Below, in pieces: positions 13,401 through 28,400 of a DNA stretch of 64,000 nucleotides (its first letter is position 1; every line of letters begins with the position of its first letter). A program made the position numbers and the translations under genes. Under the pieces are notes generated by a model. It was given only the letters and a program-made list of their open reading frames with translations. It was not told where the DNA came from and searched no databases. Source of the stretch: Pseudoips prasinana (lineage: Eukaryota; Arthropoda; Insecta; Lepidoptera; Nolidae); the NCBI GenBank assembly GCA_951640165.1, contig OX621265.1, positions 19,977,001 through 20,041,000 on the forward strand, written 5' to 3'.

Positions 13401-16400
13401 TTAGGCATAGAATAGAATACTCTTTATTATACACCATAAGAATACTTATGCCATGAGATATTACATAAACAAGTTGTACAACGGGCGGTCTTATCGCATA
13501 AAGCGTTCTCTTCCAGACAACCTTACGATGGATAGGATCAGCTCCTATCCATCGTAAGGTTGTCTGGAAGAGACAACTAGTAGCAGTAGGTGTGCAACAA
13601 GAGATATTGCAAATTTGTGTTATATCCATAAATAAAAAGAGCATACTTGAGTTTCAAAATCATGTCGAGTGTCACCACTGTCAAGTATTTTACACCTGGT
13701 ATCATCTTTCGTTACACTTTTCCTCACACCCTCGACAGTATTAAATAAAAGCAGAAAGTAAATAAAAAAACTTACGATTCACCAGAACTCTTCGTGTTGT
13801 CGCGTCTTCTGCCTAAAACATATAGAATATAGTATTTTACAACGTGTAACATATATAGGCTTTTCTACAGAACTCAATTTGCTAAAAAACTAGCAATTAT
13901 ACGTTTTTTGGCGTGACCCGGGATCAAACTGGGCATTATTATATGCGGTTGAACCTCCTCGCCGCTAAACCAACGAGGCTATCAAATATAATAAACGTAA
14001 TTTAAGAAGTGCCATCTATCTATGAAACTTAACTAATTAAACGGTCACCGTAGCCTAGTTGGTAGTGCTCCTGCCTACGAAGCTGGTGGTCCTGGGTTCG
14101 AATCCCGGTAAGTGCAAATATTTGTGTGATAAGAACGAATATTTGTTTCTGAGTCATGGATGTTTTCTATGTATTTAAGTATTTACCTATCTATATAAGT
14201 ATGTATATCGTCGCCTGGTACCCATAGTACAAGCTTTGCTTAGTTTGGGGCTAGGATGATCTGTCTAACATTGTCCCCAGATATTATTATTAAACAAAAC
14301 TAATTTGTGAAATATTTTGAAGATTGACTTGGGAAGTAGACTATCTAGACACTTCATAAAAACGTCATTAAATCAAAAACTGTTGAGGTACAAATTATGT
14401 ATTATTTATTTTCTTCAGGTACAAAATATATATTATGGAACTCTCTTCCGCCTAACATACGCAATAGTAATACCATCACCATATTTAAAAAAGGTTAAAA
14501 GAACACTACCTTTCCTCTTTGCCTTAGATATATGTATTTTATCTAGTTTATTATTTTAAATTGTGTGTATTTATGTATATGTGTATTTTGTTCGTATGTA
14601 TGTATATCATCCTACACACTCATATCTTCCTCTCTTCCAAAATCTCCTCTTGCAGGTCTACTGGAAGAGATTTCTTTAGAAATAAGTAGTACCTTTGTGC
14701 AATGTCTTCTCTTGTTTTTTATTCTTTCTTTCTTCTATCCTATCAGTGTGTACATAAATTTGAAAATAAATAAATAAATAATTTATTTTCTTCAGGTACA
14801 AAATAATGTGCTGCTGGAAAGCTAGCACATGTTGATAAATCCCGTTGGGGCCTTCCAGATAGACTCCCACGACGTTAGCGTCTACGCAGTTTGTTGTTTT
14901 AAGTGAACACAGAAAATGAATATGTACTCAAATAATCTTAGGAAAGAAATATTTCAAAAAAGGATTCCTGCTAAATTTATGGCAGTGTTTCTCGGTAGAT
15001 GCCACGTCATGCACTGCACGGTAGGGTAATAAAATGACGTTTCCACATAAATCTCCGCCCTAATCATAATCGGGTTTAACCATGTCCATGAGGTGGATAT
15101 TCTCGAAGATTATGATTAGAGCTCTGACTTTATTCACTCGTCTTTCTTTGTACAGTCAACAGCATAAGTAGATGATCAAAATCGGACCTGAGTTTTGAGT
15201 TTATGATGCTATTGGGCGGCAGTTTTCACTGGTTAATATTTTTACACTTAACACTCACGCACACCTTCAACTAGATACTCTTCACCACCACACTATTTTG
15301 TCGCAATTTATGATAATTAGTATTGAATATCCGACTTTGATCATCTACTTTTGCTGTTGACTGTACAATCTATCCTTCTTTGGAATGAGCTGTAGATATG
15401 TATAGATAAATTACACACAGATCGTGTTCATCACACAAAGATTTGTCCCGGGTGGGAATCGAACCCACAACCTCTGGCTTATCAGTCAGGGTCACTAGAA
15501 GAACAGGCCAGTCAATAAAAAATACATTTAATTTATAATAAGTAAATACATTTTTAATACCTAAGTGCACCTACCATTATCTCTCTGCACAACCCTAAGG
15601 GTCAGCGCAGACAGAGAGGAGCGAAGCGGAGAGGAGCGCAGCTCTTTCGTATGGTAAATTGAATGAATGAATTGATTGATTAACTGATAATACTGAATGA
15701 ATTGGCGCAATAGCCATGATCTATAATAATATGTAAAAAAGCAGACACTGACTTTTTTTTTGTTTCGGACATAAGGAACAAGTGCGAAGGGAACACAGAA
15801 TAGGTTCGTTTTAACATCTTGGATGAAGTCACTGGCCCAAACCACTCGTAAGATTTTGATCATTTTTGTTTTTTTTTTTGTTTTCAACAAATCTGATACC
15901 ACAGTAAAAACAAACAGACAGTACGGATACTACCTATAAACGCTCTGTTATATCCGTTATTCCCTAGTAAGTAAATGCAAAGCATGCATTTTTATTACAG
16001 TATAAAAAGCTTTATTGCCATGCTGTTAGAGAGTCGAGTTAGTTAGCATCCAGACCTCGTAGAGCATGAAGCTCTGACCGGTTATTCAAATTGTGTCGAA
16101 AGTTAGAGTTGGTCAATTAGTATTGTATTTTGGGAGATAATAATAAATATTATTTCGGGGATTAAAAATAGTTTTTTTTTAAACTCCTGGAGATCGCGCA
16201 AAACAGCTCGAAACGGCACACTCGCACAAACATGCACGTCGACAAGACCCCTAAGCGGTTGTCGCGGTGCTGTCAGTAGTATTGCCGCGCCAAGACGAGT
16301 GGTCACGATTAAGTTTAGTTCCGCGATCTTTTTAAAAACGCCACGAGCGTATTGCTTAGTTAACGGCTGTTTAGACTCGGCTTCAACAAAACCGGAGCTA

Positions 16401-19400
16401 ACGTTTTTTAAAGTTCCTGCTCAATTTCAAACAAATATATTTTAATAAAAATAATAAACAATATTGACGATCACCGTAGCCTAGTTGGTAGTGCTCCTGC
16501 CTACGAAGCTGGTGGTCCTGGGTTCGAATCCCGGTAAGTGCAAATATTTGTGTGATGAGCACGAATATTTGTTTCTGAGTCATGGATGTTTTCTATGTAT
16601 ATAAGTATTTATCTATCTGCTGATACTGTGGGAATATGTACTTTGTTTTCAGAAATTATTCCTTAATATTGCAATTTTCGAAATGAAATGAGAATAAGAC
16701 AGTGAAATAATATTATATTATATTAATGTAGTGTGTCTTATCGTTTTACTTCGAGAAGGAAAACGATTTAATATTTAAATTGTTTGCATACGACTTAGCA
16801 AATAATCTATTCGGTATTGTTTAGAAATTGATATTAATCGATGATGGAATTAAAACCTATATTAAATATCATGTTTTGAGTTCTTGAATACGTAATGCAA
16901 AAGTTTATATAAATTAAATTATGAATAATAAATTGCGGCCGCCGTAAAGTCAACGGCAAATATATATGATCAAAATCGAGTTTTGGCCCCAACGCGGAAA
17001 AGGACGCATCGAGGCTATGTTTTATTTTCAAAAACTGTAGTAAATTCGAGTTTTTATGTGTAAATATGGTGGATTTTTTGACATAACATCTTCGACAACG
17101 TACACAAGTGGAGGAAAGTGCAATATTGCCGTGAATTGTGATTTTCCGTGTTCGAACCAAAACTTCATAGAAGCCTCTAGTAAAGTCTCCACTGCTTTAC
17201 TGGGGTAGGACTATGACTTGACTGTGACGGACGTGACGGACATGACTGTGACGGACGTGACGGACATGACTGACTGACTTTGAAATTTATATATTACAAC
17301 TGAAGACGAGGCGGTATGGTCACAGACCTTAGCCAGCCCAAAGAGGGCAAAACAAAAAAAAAACAAAAATGGTCAAAAATCAAAATCTTACGAGTGGTTT
17401 GGGCCAGCGACTTCATCCAAGATGTTAATTCGAACGTATTCTGTGTTCCCTTCGCACTTGTTCCTTATGTCCGAAACAAAAAAAAAGTCAGTGTCTATCA
17501 TGGCTATTGCGTCAATTAATTCAGTATTATCAACTAATCAATCGATTCATTCATTCAATTTAACATACGAAAGAGCAGTCCATCGATTAATAAATTTTCG
17601 AAGAATCGTTCAGTCGAGTAGCATTTGGCGGAAAAGGTTGTTTCGCTATAAATTCCATTCGAGCAATCGTTCAGTCGACTTTGCGTTCATCGAACATATT
17701 ACTCTCGAAACTACGTTACGGATCGTGTCATGGCAGCTACTGAGAAATACTGCCGGAAAACTTAATAGTAATCCTATTTTTGAAATATTTATTTCTTAAC
17801 ATAAAATTACATTGTTATATGTGGGCCGTGTTGAAACCGGTAGTAGAGAAAAAAAATATAGCTAAAATTTAAATTTTGATATTTAAACCTACACATGATC
17901 CTTGACAATAACTTAATTTAAGTTAGTTAAATATCGTTACTGTTATAAAATAAATCTTATTGTAAATTATTTCCTACAATCCATGTACCTAAATATCTAT
18001 ATGTACCTAGAAATAATTATAAATTAATTATATATTACTACAAAAATGTTCTGACTATTTACAAGCGCTTTTTTAAAGTCTACGTGAATAAAAACCTTTT
18101 TTATTTTATTTTATGTTAATTTAGAGCGACTCCATCCCAAGCAGTTTTGTCACTTAAATAATCTGATGTTTTGCAGTACCTACGCTCTGCTCGTTAGTTC
18201 TTCTTTTTTAACGCTAAAATAGCTAAGTTAGTTCAAACTTAGTTAGCCGACCTGTTGCGTAGGCATCTCATTAATATCACCGGGTGGATTAAACTACGTT
18301 TAGTTCTGTCGTTTTTACTTTTTCTCCCTCTTCCAGTCTCTTTGCCAACGACGGCCCTTGCAAACTTAATTCACCATTGCATTCTTACTAATTGGCTATG
18401 TTAACTATTAGCTAGGCAACCACATTTATATCCTGCGCAATGAGGTGAGTTAAAGGAGTGAAGAGAGAAATATATACATCTTTTTACTAGCGCTATTTTT
18501 TTATTTCTTATTGTTTATACCTTTTTTATTTTTCTGTAGGAAGTGTCTGATAAGTGTATGCTGAAATGGTTTGGGAATTCGACAAGGATGAATGTCTTAC
18601 ATTGAACCTTGCCTGTGTAAACGCGAGAATGTTCGTTGTACAACCGAAAGACCTCGCCGTACATTCTCTGACCAAGTCGAAATTGTCCTCAAGAAATGCC
18701 AGGTCAGAAGTACCCTAAACCGGCGAGCTTGTATGAAGAGTATAATGACAGTAACCGAAGCAAAAGAGGTGTGCAAAGATCGTGACAAATGGAAATCCGT
18801 TATCTCTGCCTACCCCTCTAAGAAACAGGCGTGAGTCTACGCATGTACAGTACTATGTATTTAAATTTTATTTTTAACCGACTTCATATATATAGTAAAA
18901 GAGTTCAAACCTATCAATAGGTAGCTCATACAAATTATAGTATTTCATTTATATGTAAGGTAAGTAGTAGGTTTGCTTATGCAAACGAGATGTATTAAAT
19001 TAAAATTTAATTAAGATATATTTTTATAGTTTTTGAAGTCGGTTTTTTTAAACGGAGTTTTTTTATTATTTTAAATGTTTGGCTGTTGAACATAAATAAA
19101 ACATCAAAGTTCTTATTTAATAAATACTTTATATTTCGTCATAACTGTTACTTATAGACATCAATATTGTTGTGACTAATTATTTTAATTTTATATAAAA
19201 AGAAACAGCATTATAAAACATGACAAAAAATACATCATTCATGTATATTGTTACATTACTGTCAAAAATAAAAAAGGGAAACGGATGCAGCACATATTTT
19301 TTGTCTTGTTCTATCATTTAGTACAAAAACATTCGGCCGACATGAAAGCTTAGAATTAATTTGAGCTTATGGATCGAAAGACGCAATAATTTGGCAAAAA

Positions 19401-22400
19401 GTGCAAATGGCAGTGTCTTTTATTACTAAATGTCCTTAACTGTAATGTGTAATTAAAAATATGATAAAAACTAAATTGGTACAAAAATAATATCTTAATT
19501 AACTAATTACAAAATACTTAAAAAAATCACAATCTTGGTGTCTTATTCAACTAAACTCCAATTTTTTCATCCCCCAATAAAACATATTTGATCAATGTCA
19601 TTATTTACCATTTGTTTATGCAACTGAGCATCGTGTAGCACATCAACATGCGAAATACACCAAAGATCTTAATTTTCCATAAGGATATATATCTGATGAT
19701 GTAATTTGTATGAATAGTCAATTAATATGTTTCGTATCCCATACTAGTTAAAGAGTTATGGTTAGAAAGCGCTACTTGATTTTCTACCATTATTTATGTT
19801 ACACCCTCTATAACTGCCACGTTAAAACCTATCCTTCTAGAGCAAACAATAGCCGGTAGCAGATCTCCAAATATAACGCAACCTCCACATGCATATCTAA
19901 CAGAAGATATGCAAGTATTTTAGGCGATTACTTACTTACTTATCGTATGGGCAGTGGTTACCCTAGTGTCAGAGTTGTTCAAGCCGCCCAGTAGGCCTCT
20001 TGCAAATAAAATAAATTAACAGAACTACAACTGTCCTCATCTTCACAACTACTTTTAATTGGTTATAATTGTCAATAGACGATCTGTCAAATGTAAAAAT
20101 TATCAATCAAATAAGGTTTTATTTGGGGATGTAAAAATCACGGGTAAACGAAATATAAGAAAGATTGTATCCATCATACAACATTATTGAACTAAAATAT
20201 TATAATATTAAGTTCCGTGATTTTTGTTATTACAATTTTATATAATAAAGTGATTTACAATTTGATGTTGAGGTAAAAATAAAAAAAGAAATATATGTAT
20301 TAAAACTTATTTACGAGATTTTTAATTTTTCTACTACATATTATATACAAAAATATTAGTATGGTGGTAAGAACACATTGTCAACTTAAATATAACGGCG
20401 CAAACATACCAATTATCAGCTGTTCGTATTTATAAAAAAAATTAAGTAAATCACCATGATATTGAGAAAAGTATTTTTTATGCTGGATGGGTTTGCGCTT
20501 GACCACGATCTCACCTGATGGTAGGTGAACATGTGGTCTAAGGTGGACCGCGCGTACCCACAAGGTTGCCTGTTCACTCTAGCCTTGTATAAACCCATGT
20601 TTTATGAGTCTGGAAACACATTATTCGGGAGAGTGTTCATTTATTAATAAGAACACATTGTGGTCTTTCGTTGGCATGATCGCAGAAGGGTTATAAAAAA
20701 TAAAAGTGTAAAGAATATTAAGTTCTTACACCAAATGTAGGAATATGACAAACCAAGATAGTTCAATACAGAAACAACAGATGGCACTGACGTCGAGAGC
20801 TTTCTTTGAATGTATCTTTAAATAACGTTAAAACGGGTTGAATCGAAGTCCCGGGGTGATTAGAGATAAGAAAAATATGCACACATAAGTAAAATGTTAC
20901 ACCCGTCGCTATTCACCCCACCTTATGGTATTTTTATACATCGTTACCAGGTGCATATTAATCCAGAGGTGAATAGGAATGGGAGCAAAATTAAGCTACC
21001 GTACGGAAATCTTCCCTATGTCTATTTACCCCCGGATTTCAATTTACCGTGTTACCTTTACTTTGATTTACCTGTAAGGTCGCAGTGAATTAATGAGCAG
21101 TTGAATAACCGGTGATTGGCATCACCACCATAGAAATCTTTTATAACTTGGACACTTTAAAATTTTCCTCAATAACTCCTTGTACTACAAGACCTTATAA
21201 AGGCTAGCACTGTAGAACTCCTGCTGTGAGTTACATCTGAATTATGCAGCATAAAACGAGGTATGTATAAAGATAGGTTATCGTTTATTAACTCCACTTA
21301 ACTTCACCCACTTCATAATACATGCCTGTATACAAAAACAGCACGCTAGCTATAGTAGTTCTCAAGCTGTCCATAAGATTTGCGTTATACACAAAATGTA
21401 ACGTAGTAAAGTAGCCTATTATTTAAAATTAAGCTTAATTTAAATATAACTTGTTAGAAAATAATACAACCGATAATTGGTATCGCGTGCCTCTTAAACC
21501 TAAATTAAATCATCCGAATATCTTGGATAAAAACTATTTTAATAAAAAAATATTTGCAAAAACATGACAATACACGATTAAGCTATATTAAGTAATAAGT
21601 CTCAAAATTTAAGGATTCTTTCCTAAAAAATGTGCACTAATTTTTGATTTTTTTACTATTTTTATTGATAAAAATGTCCTTAAATACACGTTGGGATTTC
21701 GTTGTTAAACAAGTTACATGCTGAGAAACGTTTCGAGATTCTTAGGCTTAGATTAACATTTTTATTTAAATTGTTGCAATCGGAAATCCTTTACGGACCA
21801 TTTTGAGTATAGATGCCAAACAAGGAGTAATCTCAAAACTCATATTTTAGAGTCTTTGTGTTATGTATCACGAATATATTTTTACCATAATCCATGTAAT
21901 ATATTATCGATATTTAACATTGCATCGAGCCGGTCACTAATAAATTTCACGCAGTGTTGCGAGTATATTCATTCAATTTGTTTATAACTTTTCTCTTTTA
22001 GAATGAAAATAATATGCACACCATGTTACTCGCTGCTAATGCAGATTTTTATAATAGTAGTAATAACATACAAAGAATCTAATCTTTTCTCTAAATTATA
22101 TTAGTACAAGTACACAAAAATGATTTCCGATTGCAACGATAGTATTTAAGACAACACAGAGACGGAAAACTAGACCACTAGAAAAACATTTCGTCAAATA
22201 TCATATAATATCAATTAAACTAGTATATTCATTTAAACGCATTCAGAACAAAAACTCATAAAAAATAGAATAATAAAAAAACGCAAATAAAAATGTATTT
22301 AATTATGGAATTTTCAGTAAAAATTTAACTTGGCTTAATTTTTCGGAGATTAATTTTAAAATATTTTTTTATTCTGAATGCGTCCATACATTTTCAATAA

Positions 22401-25400
22401 TCTCTTTCCAAAAAGTGTTTACTTAATATTTTAGAATTTCACATTTTAAAATTCGCGTACATTTTAATTTAAATACAATATTTATTAATAAGTAACAATG
22501 TTAAACATGTCTGGCACTAAACGACACTTTGGGCACTATTCTACACTTGTTGGTAAATAACTATAAAATAGGGCGAATGAAATTGGAGCCGTCCCTTTCA
22601 CCCCTGAATCGTAATTCATCCGCCTAGAATACTTATTCAACCAGCTTTAGGTATTAATTGATACCGGTATAAAATTGTTATCACATTTGATTCTATCTGT
22701 CGTGCAATATTATCGTTTATTTAAGCCGCGGGTTTGATTCAGCTATTGTATATGATATCTAGACCCTACCAACAAGTGTAAAATAGACAAAGGATTCAAG
22801 AAAGTTAGATTCAAAATGGTGTTTGTTGCCACGTCGAAGATTATTTGAAATGTAAAAAATTATTCGGTGAAAGTCGGATGACATTTTCTAATACACTTAA
22901 TATTTTTCGCTATAAATATAATGTATTTATTTTTACACAAAAAAATTAAACAGATAATGCAATGCGTTCAATGGATTTCTGTGCGTCAAATTAGTTACAA
23001 AGTTTTAAGTAGATAGTAATAATTTTACATTATATTTAAATATTTATACGTTCTTCACAAAGATCCATAATAAGCATTCCACTTACACGAAAATATCTAA
23101 AATGTATGATAAAAGTTATATAAAACAACCTAATGAAATATTTGAAGACCAAAAATAAAGTCATCCAAAAAGCATCCGATTTTCACTGACTTCAAAATTA
23201 CGCGGTACCCGACTTACTTAGACGGCAGTATCAGGCTTTTTTTCTGGGTGCTTCGTGTCCCCATTACTGATGTAATCTCCATGGTCATGCGAGGGGTTTT
23301 CCGACCCCTTGATGTCATCATGGGAGGGGAGGGGCGCCTCGGAATCCGCCCCGTCAGGTATATCCGTGCGATGAGAACGGCCTGTCATACAATACATTGA
23401 GCGATCAAGAACTAATATTTGCATGTATTTTTTTGTGTGCGTGGTGCGTTTTGTTAACAAAAAGACACATATTGATTTTAGGGGTGTAGGGGTGAGTGTG
23501 AGTGGTTAGGTAAGAGGCGCTTAGGTTAATTGTTCATAGTTTGTTGATCTTTCTATTAAACCAGTAAGTACATATATAAAACATCATAAAGTCATGTTTT
23601 TCGAGTTCAATTACATAATCTTATAGTTATTTAATGTAAGTTAAATTAATAGTGTGGTAACAATTATAAAACTAAATTAATTTGAGGTATTACTGATTTC
23701 AAAATACGCATTATACCTTATCTTCCTATACAAACGTAACAGTTAGCCAGCACCGTTTGTAAACAAGACAAAAGAATTAGCGTACTTCGTAAACTGCTAC
23801 AAATTGTTTAGTCATGGGTATATTAAGCTAAGTTAAGCTTAATTATCCCACATAAATATATTATTGGAAGTTCTCAAAACTGAGAATATATTGCACACCA
23901 TTTAACAGATATTTTATTTCTATGAAAATGCCAATTCTATGCATTGTCTAGAAATTGGAAAGATAAGATATAGAAAGAAAGAGCTTTCATTTAATTAGAA
24001 TAGTGAGACGAGTACCTTAAAAGATCCCAAAACACCGAAAGAATTTTGAAGAAATCTATAAATTACCCAAGAACCGACTAAAATCTGGTTTAATAGAAAG
24101 AAGCAATTTAATGATACTTTAAAACGGGCTGAATAGAAAACCAGAGGTGATTAGACGGAAAATTTCCATATATCATATTCACCCCCAATTTTAATTTCTA
24201 TTCATCCCGTGTTATAATCCCAAGGCCATCTAACTACAAACCGTGGGTAATTAACAAAAAGAACACAAAATAGTTCAGATTTATCACCACCACCAAATCC
24301 AAAACGCCACTGCCATCTTCAAAAAAATATTTTAAATAAAAAATATAATATAGTCATGCAAAAATTTTCCAAAGAGATCATGCTTTTTGAGTTAAAAGAA
24401 GAAAAGACATTCAATTCACATGCGCAAGACATTTATAAAAATACCATGCCATTATTTCTCATACTCTTTTAGTTCTTGATCGCTGAAAATATTGCCTTGC
24501 TCTTTGCTTAATGTAACACTTAAATAAATTCTACACAAAAGCGAAAACACTGCCAAAACTGCACTTTTTATTAAATTTAAATACTAAAACTACAACAGCC
24601 AAACAATTATGTACTAAAACGTTTTGTTTATATAAAAAGGGCATTTAAAGAGGCATTTTCATAGTGCTGGCCTCAAACTGTTAGTGTGGGGTGAGATTTT
24701 TACAATTTTTTACTACTTTTTTGCTTTTTTTCCACTTTACCTATCGACCAACAGCCCGCGAGCCTGTCAGGAATGTAATAATAATAGATTACTTAAGAAT
24801 AATTTATTTTAAGATAAAGGCATGCCTAATAATTAAAATGATGAATTAGAAGCATTGTAAAGCATGGACATAATCAAAATGCACTTATTTGTGAAATATC
24901 AATGGAATTTATTTATCCACTCAAAGTACCAAGTAAAAAAGTGGAGACTGGAATATTTCATCGATATTTCACATACGAATATAGGGTTAAATTAAATAAA
25001 TGCGTTACTCTGCCGAAATGACAGGTACCGATTACACAAATATGTTTTTTTTTTATCGATACCTAGCATAGCACATTTATTTTATGTAAATGGATTCTTC
25101 TGAAAATTACTATTAATTCAATTTATCTGTACCTACATTCCTGTACTACAAAAACACATATTAGAAAACACAATAATTATGACGTCACTACCCTACTCTA
25201 CCAACACGAATCGTTAACACATATGGAGCATATACAATAAAAAAACCGAAAAATATTATTGTTAATAAAATCTTATGCTTTATAATACTCAAAATGGTAT
25301 AGAAAATGAAAGAAATTTTATAATTAAATCATTATTTTTAGAAAGAAATATAAAAAAAAATATGAATAATAAAACAAATTGAATTAATACGGTAATTTGT

Positions 25401-28400
25401 TAATAAATATTCAGGGGTGAATAGAGTATTGTACACTTTTTTATTCATTTGTATTTTGGCCCCATACCTTTTCACCACTATTACGTATAGTTATTCACCG
25501 TTCTAGGTAATCATAGAGAGTGCTTTAATAGTACGAAGAATCGCCAAACCAATTTTATATAATATAAGTTTTTTTGCCAGTGTTGGTTCAAAATCAATTG
25601 AATACAAGTAAATAAAGAAACCGAGTTTAAGTTAATATTTTGTTCATTTATTCTAATGTTTCTAAACAGCCAATTTCAGCAGGAAGACAGACTGATTACT
25701 TAAAACTCTACCTCTCGCTATCAATATCAACAAAAAACGAAATCTATAAATTAAATGGTCTGAGCACAGTGTATAAAACATATGTGTATATGTTTCGGAA
25801 ATAGGTTACATGCTAAAAATGCACGAGGTCGAACAGTTCATGCAAAAATATTAAAATCATTGTCCAATATCAAATATTCGACATTCACTTTCATATTCAG
25901 TTTTAACAATACGTGGCTGCATTAAATATTCAGCATTCCATGTTACAGTAAAAATCGTAAATTTTAATATGTATGCTGTCACTGAACAAATATTACGTGC
26001 AAGAAGGCCAATGGATATTAGTCCAGGAAACTTTTAATGAATTAGGTGTATATTTTACTGCCTTAAAAGTGTATGCACAATGTATAATGCAACTGAAGTA
26101 AATCCATATGATGATTACGGATCACGATTATATAATTAAATATATATTTAACTTATTTATGTGAATACGTTTAATTCATCAATTAAACATCACATATATA
26201 TTTACAAAGGTCGTCATTTGTACATATTTAGGTTTACTTATAGTCAATATATAAAATCGGCGTATTAAATTTTATGATTCTTTTGCTAATCAGTAATAAT
26301 ACAGTATATTAAAGATTAGCAAAGAATTATTGTATGAGTATATTATAGTAAATCTTATATCTCCTGTGCTTTGAAGATATATCGGGTCTCAACCCTATAT
26401 ATTTCAGAGAGCTATTCAAATGGTTCCTGGTTCTAATCATCCATATTATAAAGTTTTAAAGAGATTCGTATACGTATAATCCTACATTTTTATTCAAAGG
26501 GAAATGCTCCGAAACATCAACAATTCATTAGTAATCTAATAGTTCATATTCAATATATCATGGAAGTTGGCAGCATTGGATTTTCTTTTGACCTTTCTTT
26601 ACTGGTACTAAATTATTCTTCTCCATTCATATTACGCGTAACAATATTATTGTCAAATATTATCAGGGGTGGTTTATTAGGCTCTACTGATTTTGGGAAA
26701 AATATTCTAAAATTAAAGACTATTTTTTTGGGTTTTAAATAAAACCATTGCAATATTTGATCGACAATACTTTTAATAACTTTATTTTTAATATTTTTCT
26801 TATGATCAGTCAGAATAACTTACCCCGAAAATATTTGGACCAAATATTGTAAATATATCATAGCAAACCAATTTAATTATATATGTTTTTAGCTACATAA
26901 GGCAATTCAATACTGCAAACATCCGAAAAAAATTCTTCCATACAACACATTTAAAACAATCTACGACTTACCGGCAAAGCACCATCTATCGGTAGCGAAC
27001 GCGAACACCACGAGTGAGATCGCAGCCAACAGAATGAGCACTGCAAGCACTATGCCGACGATAGCGCCGGTGTCCAGTTCGACTCCTACAGGGAACAAAA
27101 AATGCATAAGAAAAAATATACAGGAAAAAGTGCGTCAAATAGAAAAAAAAACCCTATTCACCCCTGTTCGCTATTTCTATTCGCCCCGTTTTAGCATATA
27201 TTACGACTAATTTCTTTATAATTGAAAATGGTTGTTTATAATAGTTGGAAGTGGTGATCTAATGAGCACAACTTAAAACTAATAAAAACTCCCATTTTAA
27301 ATAAACAGTACTTATAACTAAAGCCCTAAATATCGTATTAAAAATCGACAAAAATTAAGATTATTTATCGTAGTACGGTATACTTGCCGGCACGTAAGGT
27401 GGCAAGGTTTTGGCGTAGTGGGGATGAGTTTGCGCAGGTACACTTAGTGCAACAAAAGGTGTTCACTTTTGTTGCTTGATTTGATTTTCGTTATTTTAGG
27501 ATTACTATTATAATTTAATTTTAGAACTTAAATTTTTTTATTTTATTTTTGGTTTTGTTTAGGAAGAAGCTAAGAAATGAGAAGTTTACTAATTGTAATA
27601 AATAAAACGAAATACAATGAAAGTAAAGAAGTTTATTTAAATGTATTATTATAGATTCATGCTGTCATCACTACTACTTTCTAATAGTGTTACCCCTGGC
27701 ATGAAGCAGGGTGTAGTTGAGCTGGTGGAAGGAGTTGGCTCCTCGTCCTCAACATGACTCTCGTCACTCCCAGTATCTGAGGAATCACTGTCACCACCCG
27801 TGTAAATTATAAATTGCTCCGTGTCTGAATCTATTATGTGATCACTTTTGAAGTAGTCCAACTCAATTTTTTTGACCTTTTCACATAATTTGGACCATTC
27901 ATCAGCGCCCATTAAGGCGACTTTTTGTTTAACTAATTCCATGACATTAGTCAGATTCCAAGTAATATTTTTACTTCCTACATATCCTTTGATTGCCGCC
28001 CATGCCATTTCTATAGGATTTAAATCTGGATGGTAAGGCGGCAATCGCAGAACGCTATGATTGTGTTATGCAAGTATGTCGTCAATTCTATATTTTTTGT
28101 GTTGAACTTTGTATAATTGTATCAATTTATATAATTGAGGTTTTAACATTTTTTCCTCGTATTCTATCCCTTTTTCCGCTAACCACCTCTGCATATCCGC
28201 TTTCTTGGCATTCGAGGTGGGCGCAGGATTCATTTGTTTATTATGATAAGATGCGTTATCCATAATAATCACTGCGTTTGGCGGCAAATTCGGTATTAGT
28301 TGGCTGCGAAGCCACTTTGTATAATTATCATAATTCATGTTGTCATGAAAATCACCAGATTTTGTTCCGGCTTTAAATAAAAGTAGTGCGTTTGGAATAA

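Larger units (their letters stand above)
15645..17580. repeat. Inverted pair of ~250-bp repeats
   Basis: 15645-15900 and 17330-17580 are inverted copies. Both include the block GTGCGAAGGGAACACAGAAT (or its complement) and an oligo-A/T run. They enclose ~1.4 kb holding a SINE-A copy and unrecognised sequence. This is either one element with long inverted ends or two independent insertions. Confidence 0.7.
20828..27190. repeat. Scattered short fold-back motif family
   Basis: Members near 20832-20935, 22567-22620, 24122-24218, 25410-25485 and 27148-27190. Each pairs an ACGGG-TGAATAGAAA type arm with a GGGGTGAATAG type arm in inverted order. The copy at 24122-24218 is the clearest hairpin. Confidence 0.5.

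Noticed and set aside
14043..14120. tRNA gene-like sequence with boxes A and B
   Set aside because: The same head recurs at least five times with a shared ~170-bp body and tail, so it is a SINE. The same reasoning applies to the other tRNA-like heads at 45619, 46262, 35773 and elsewhere.
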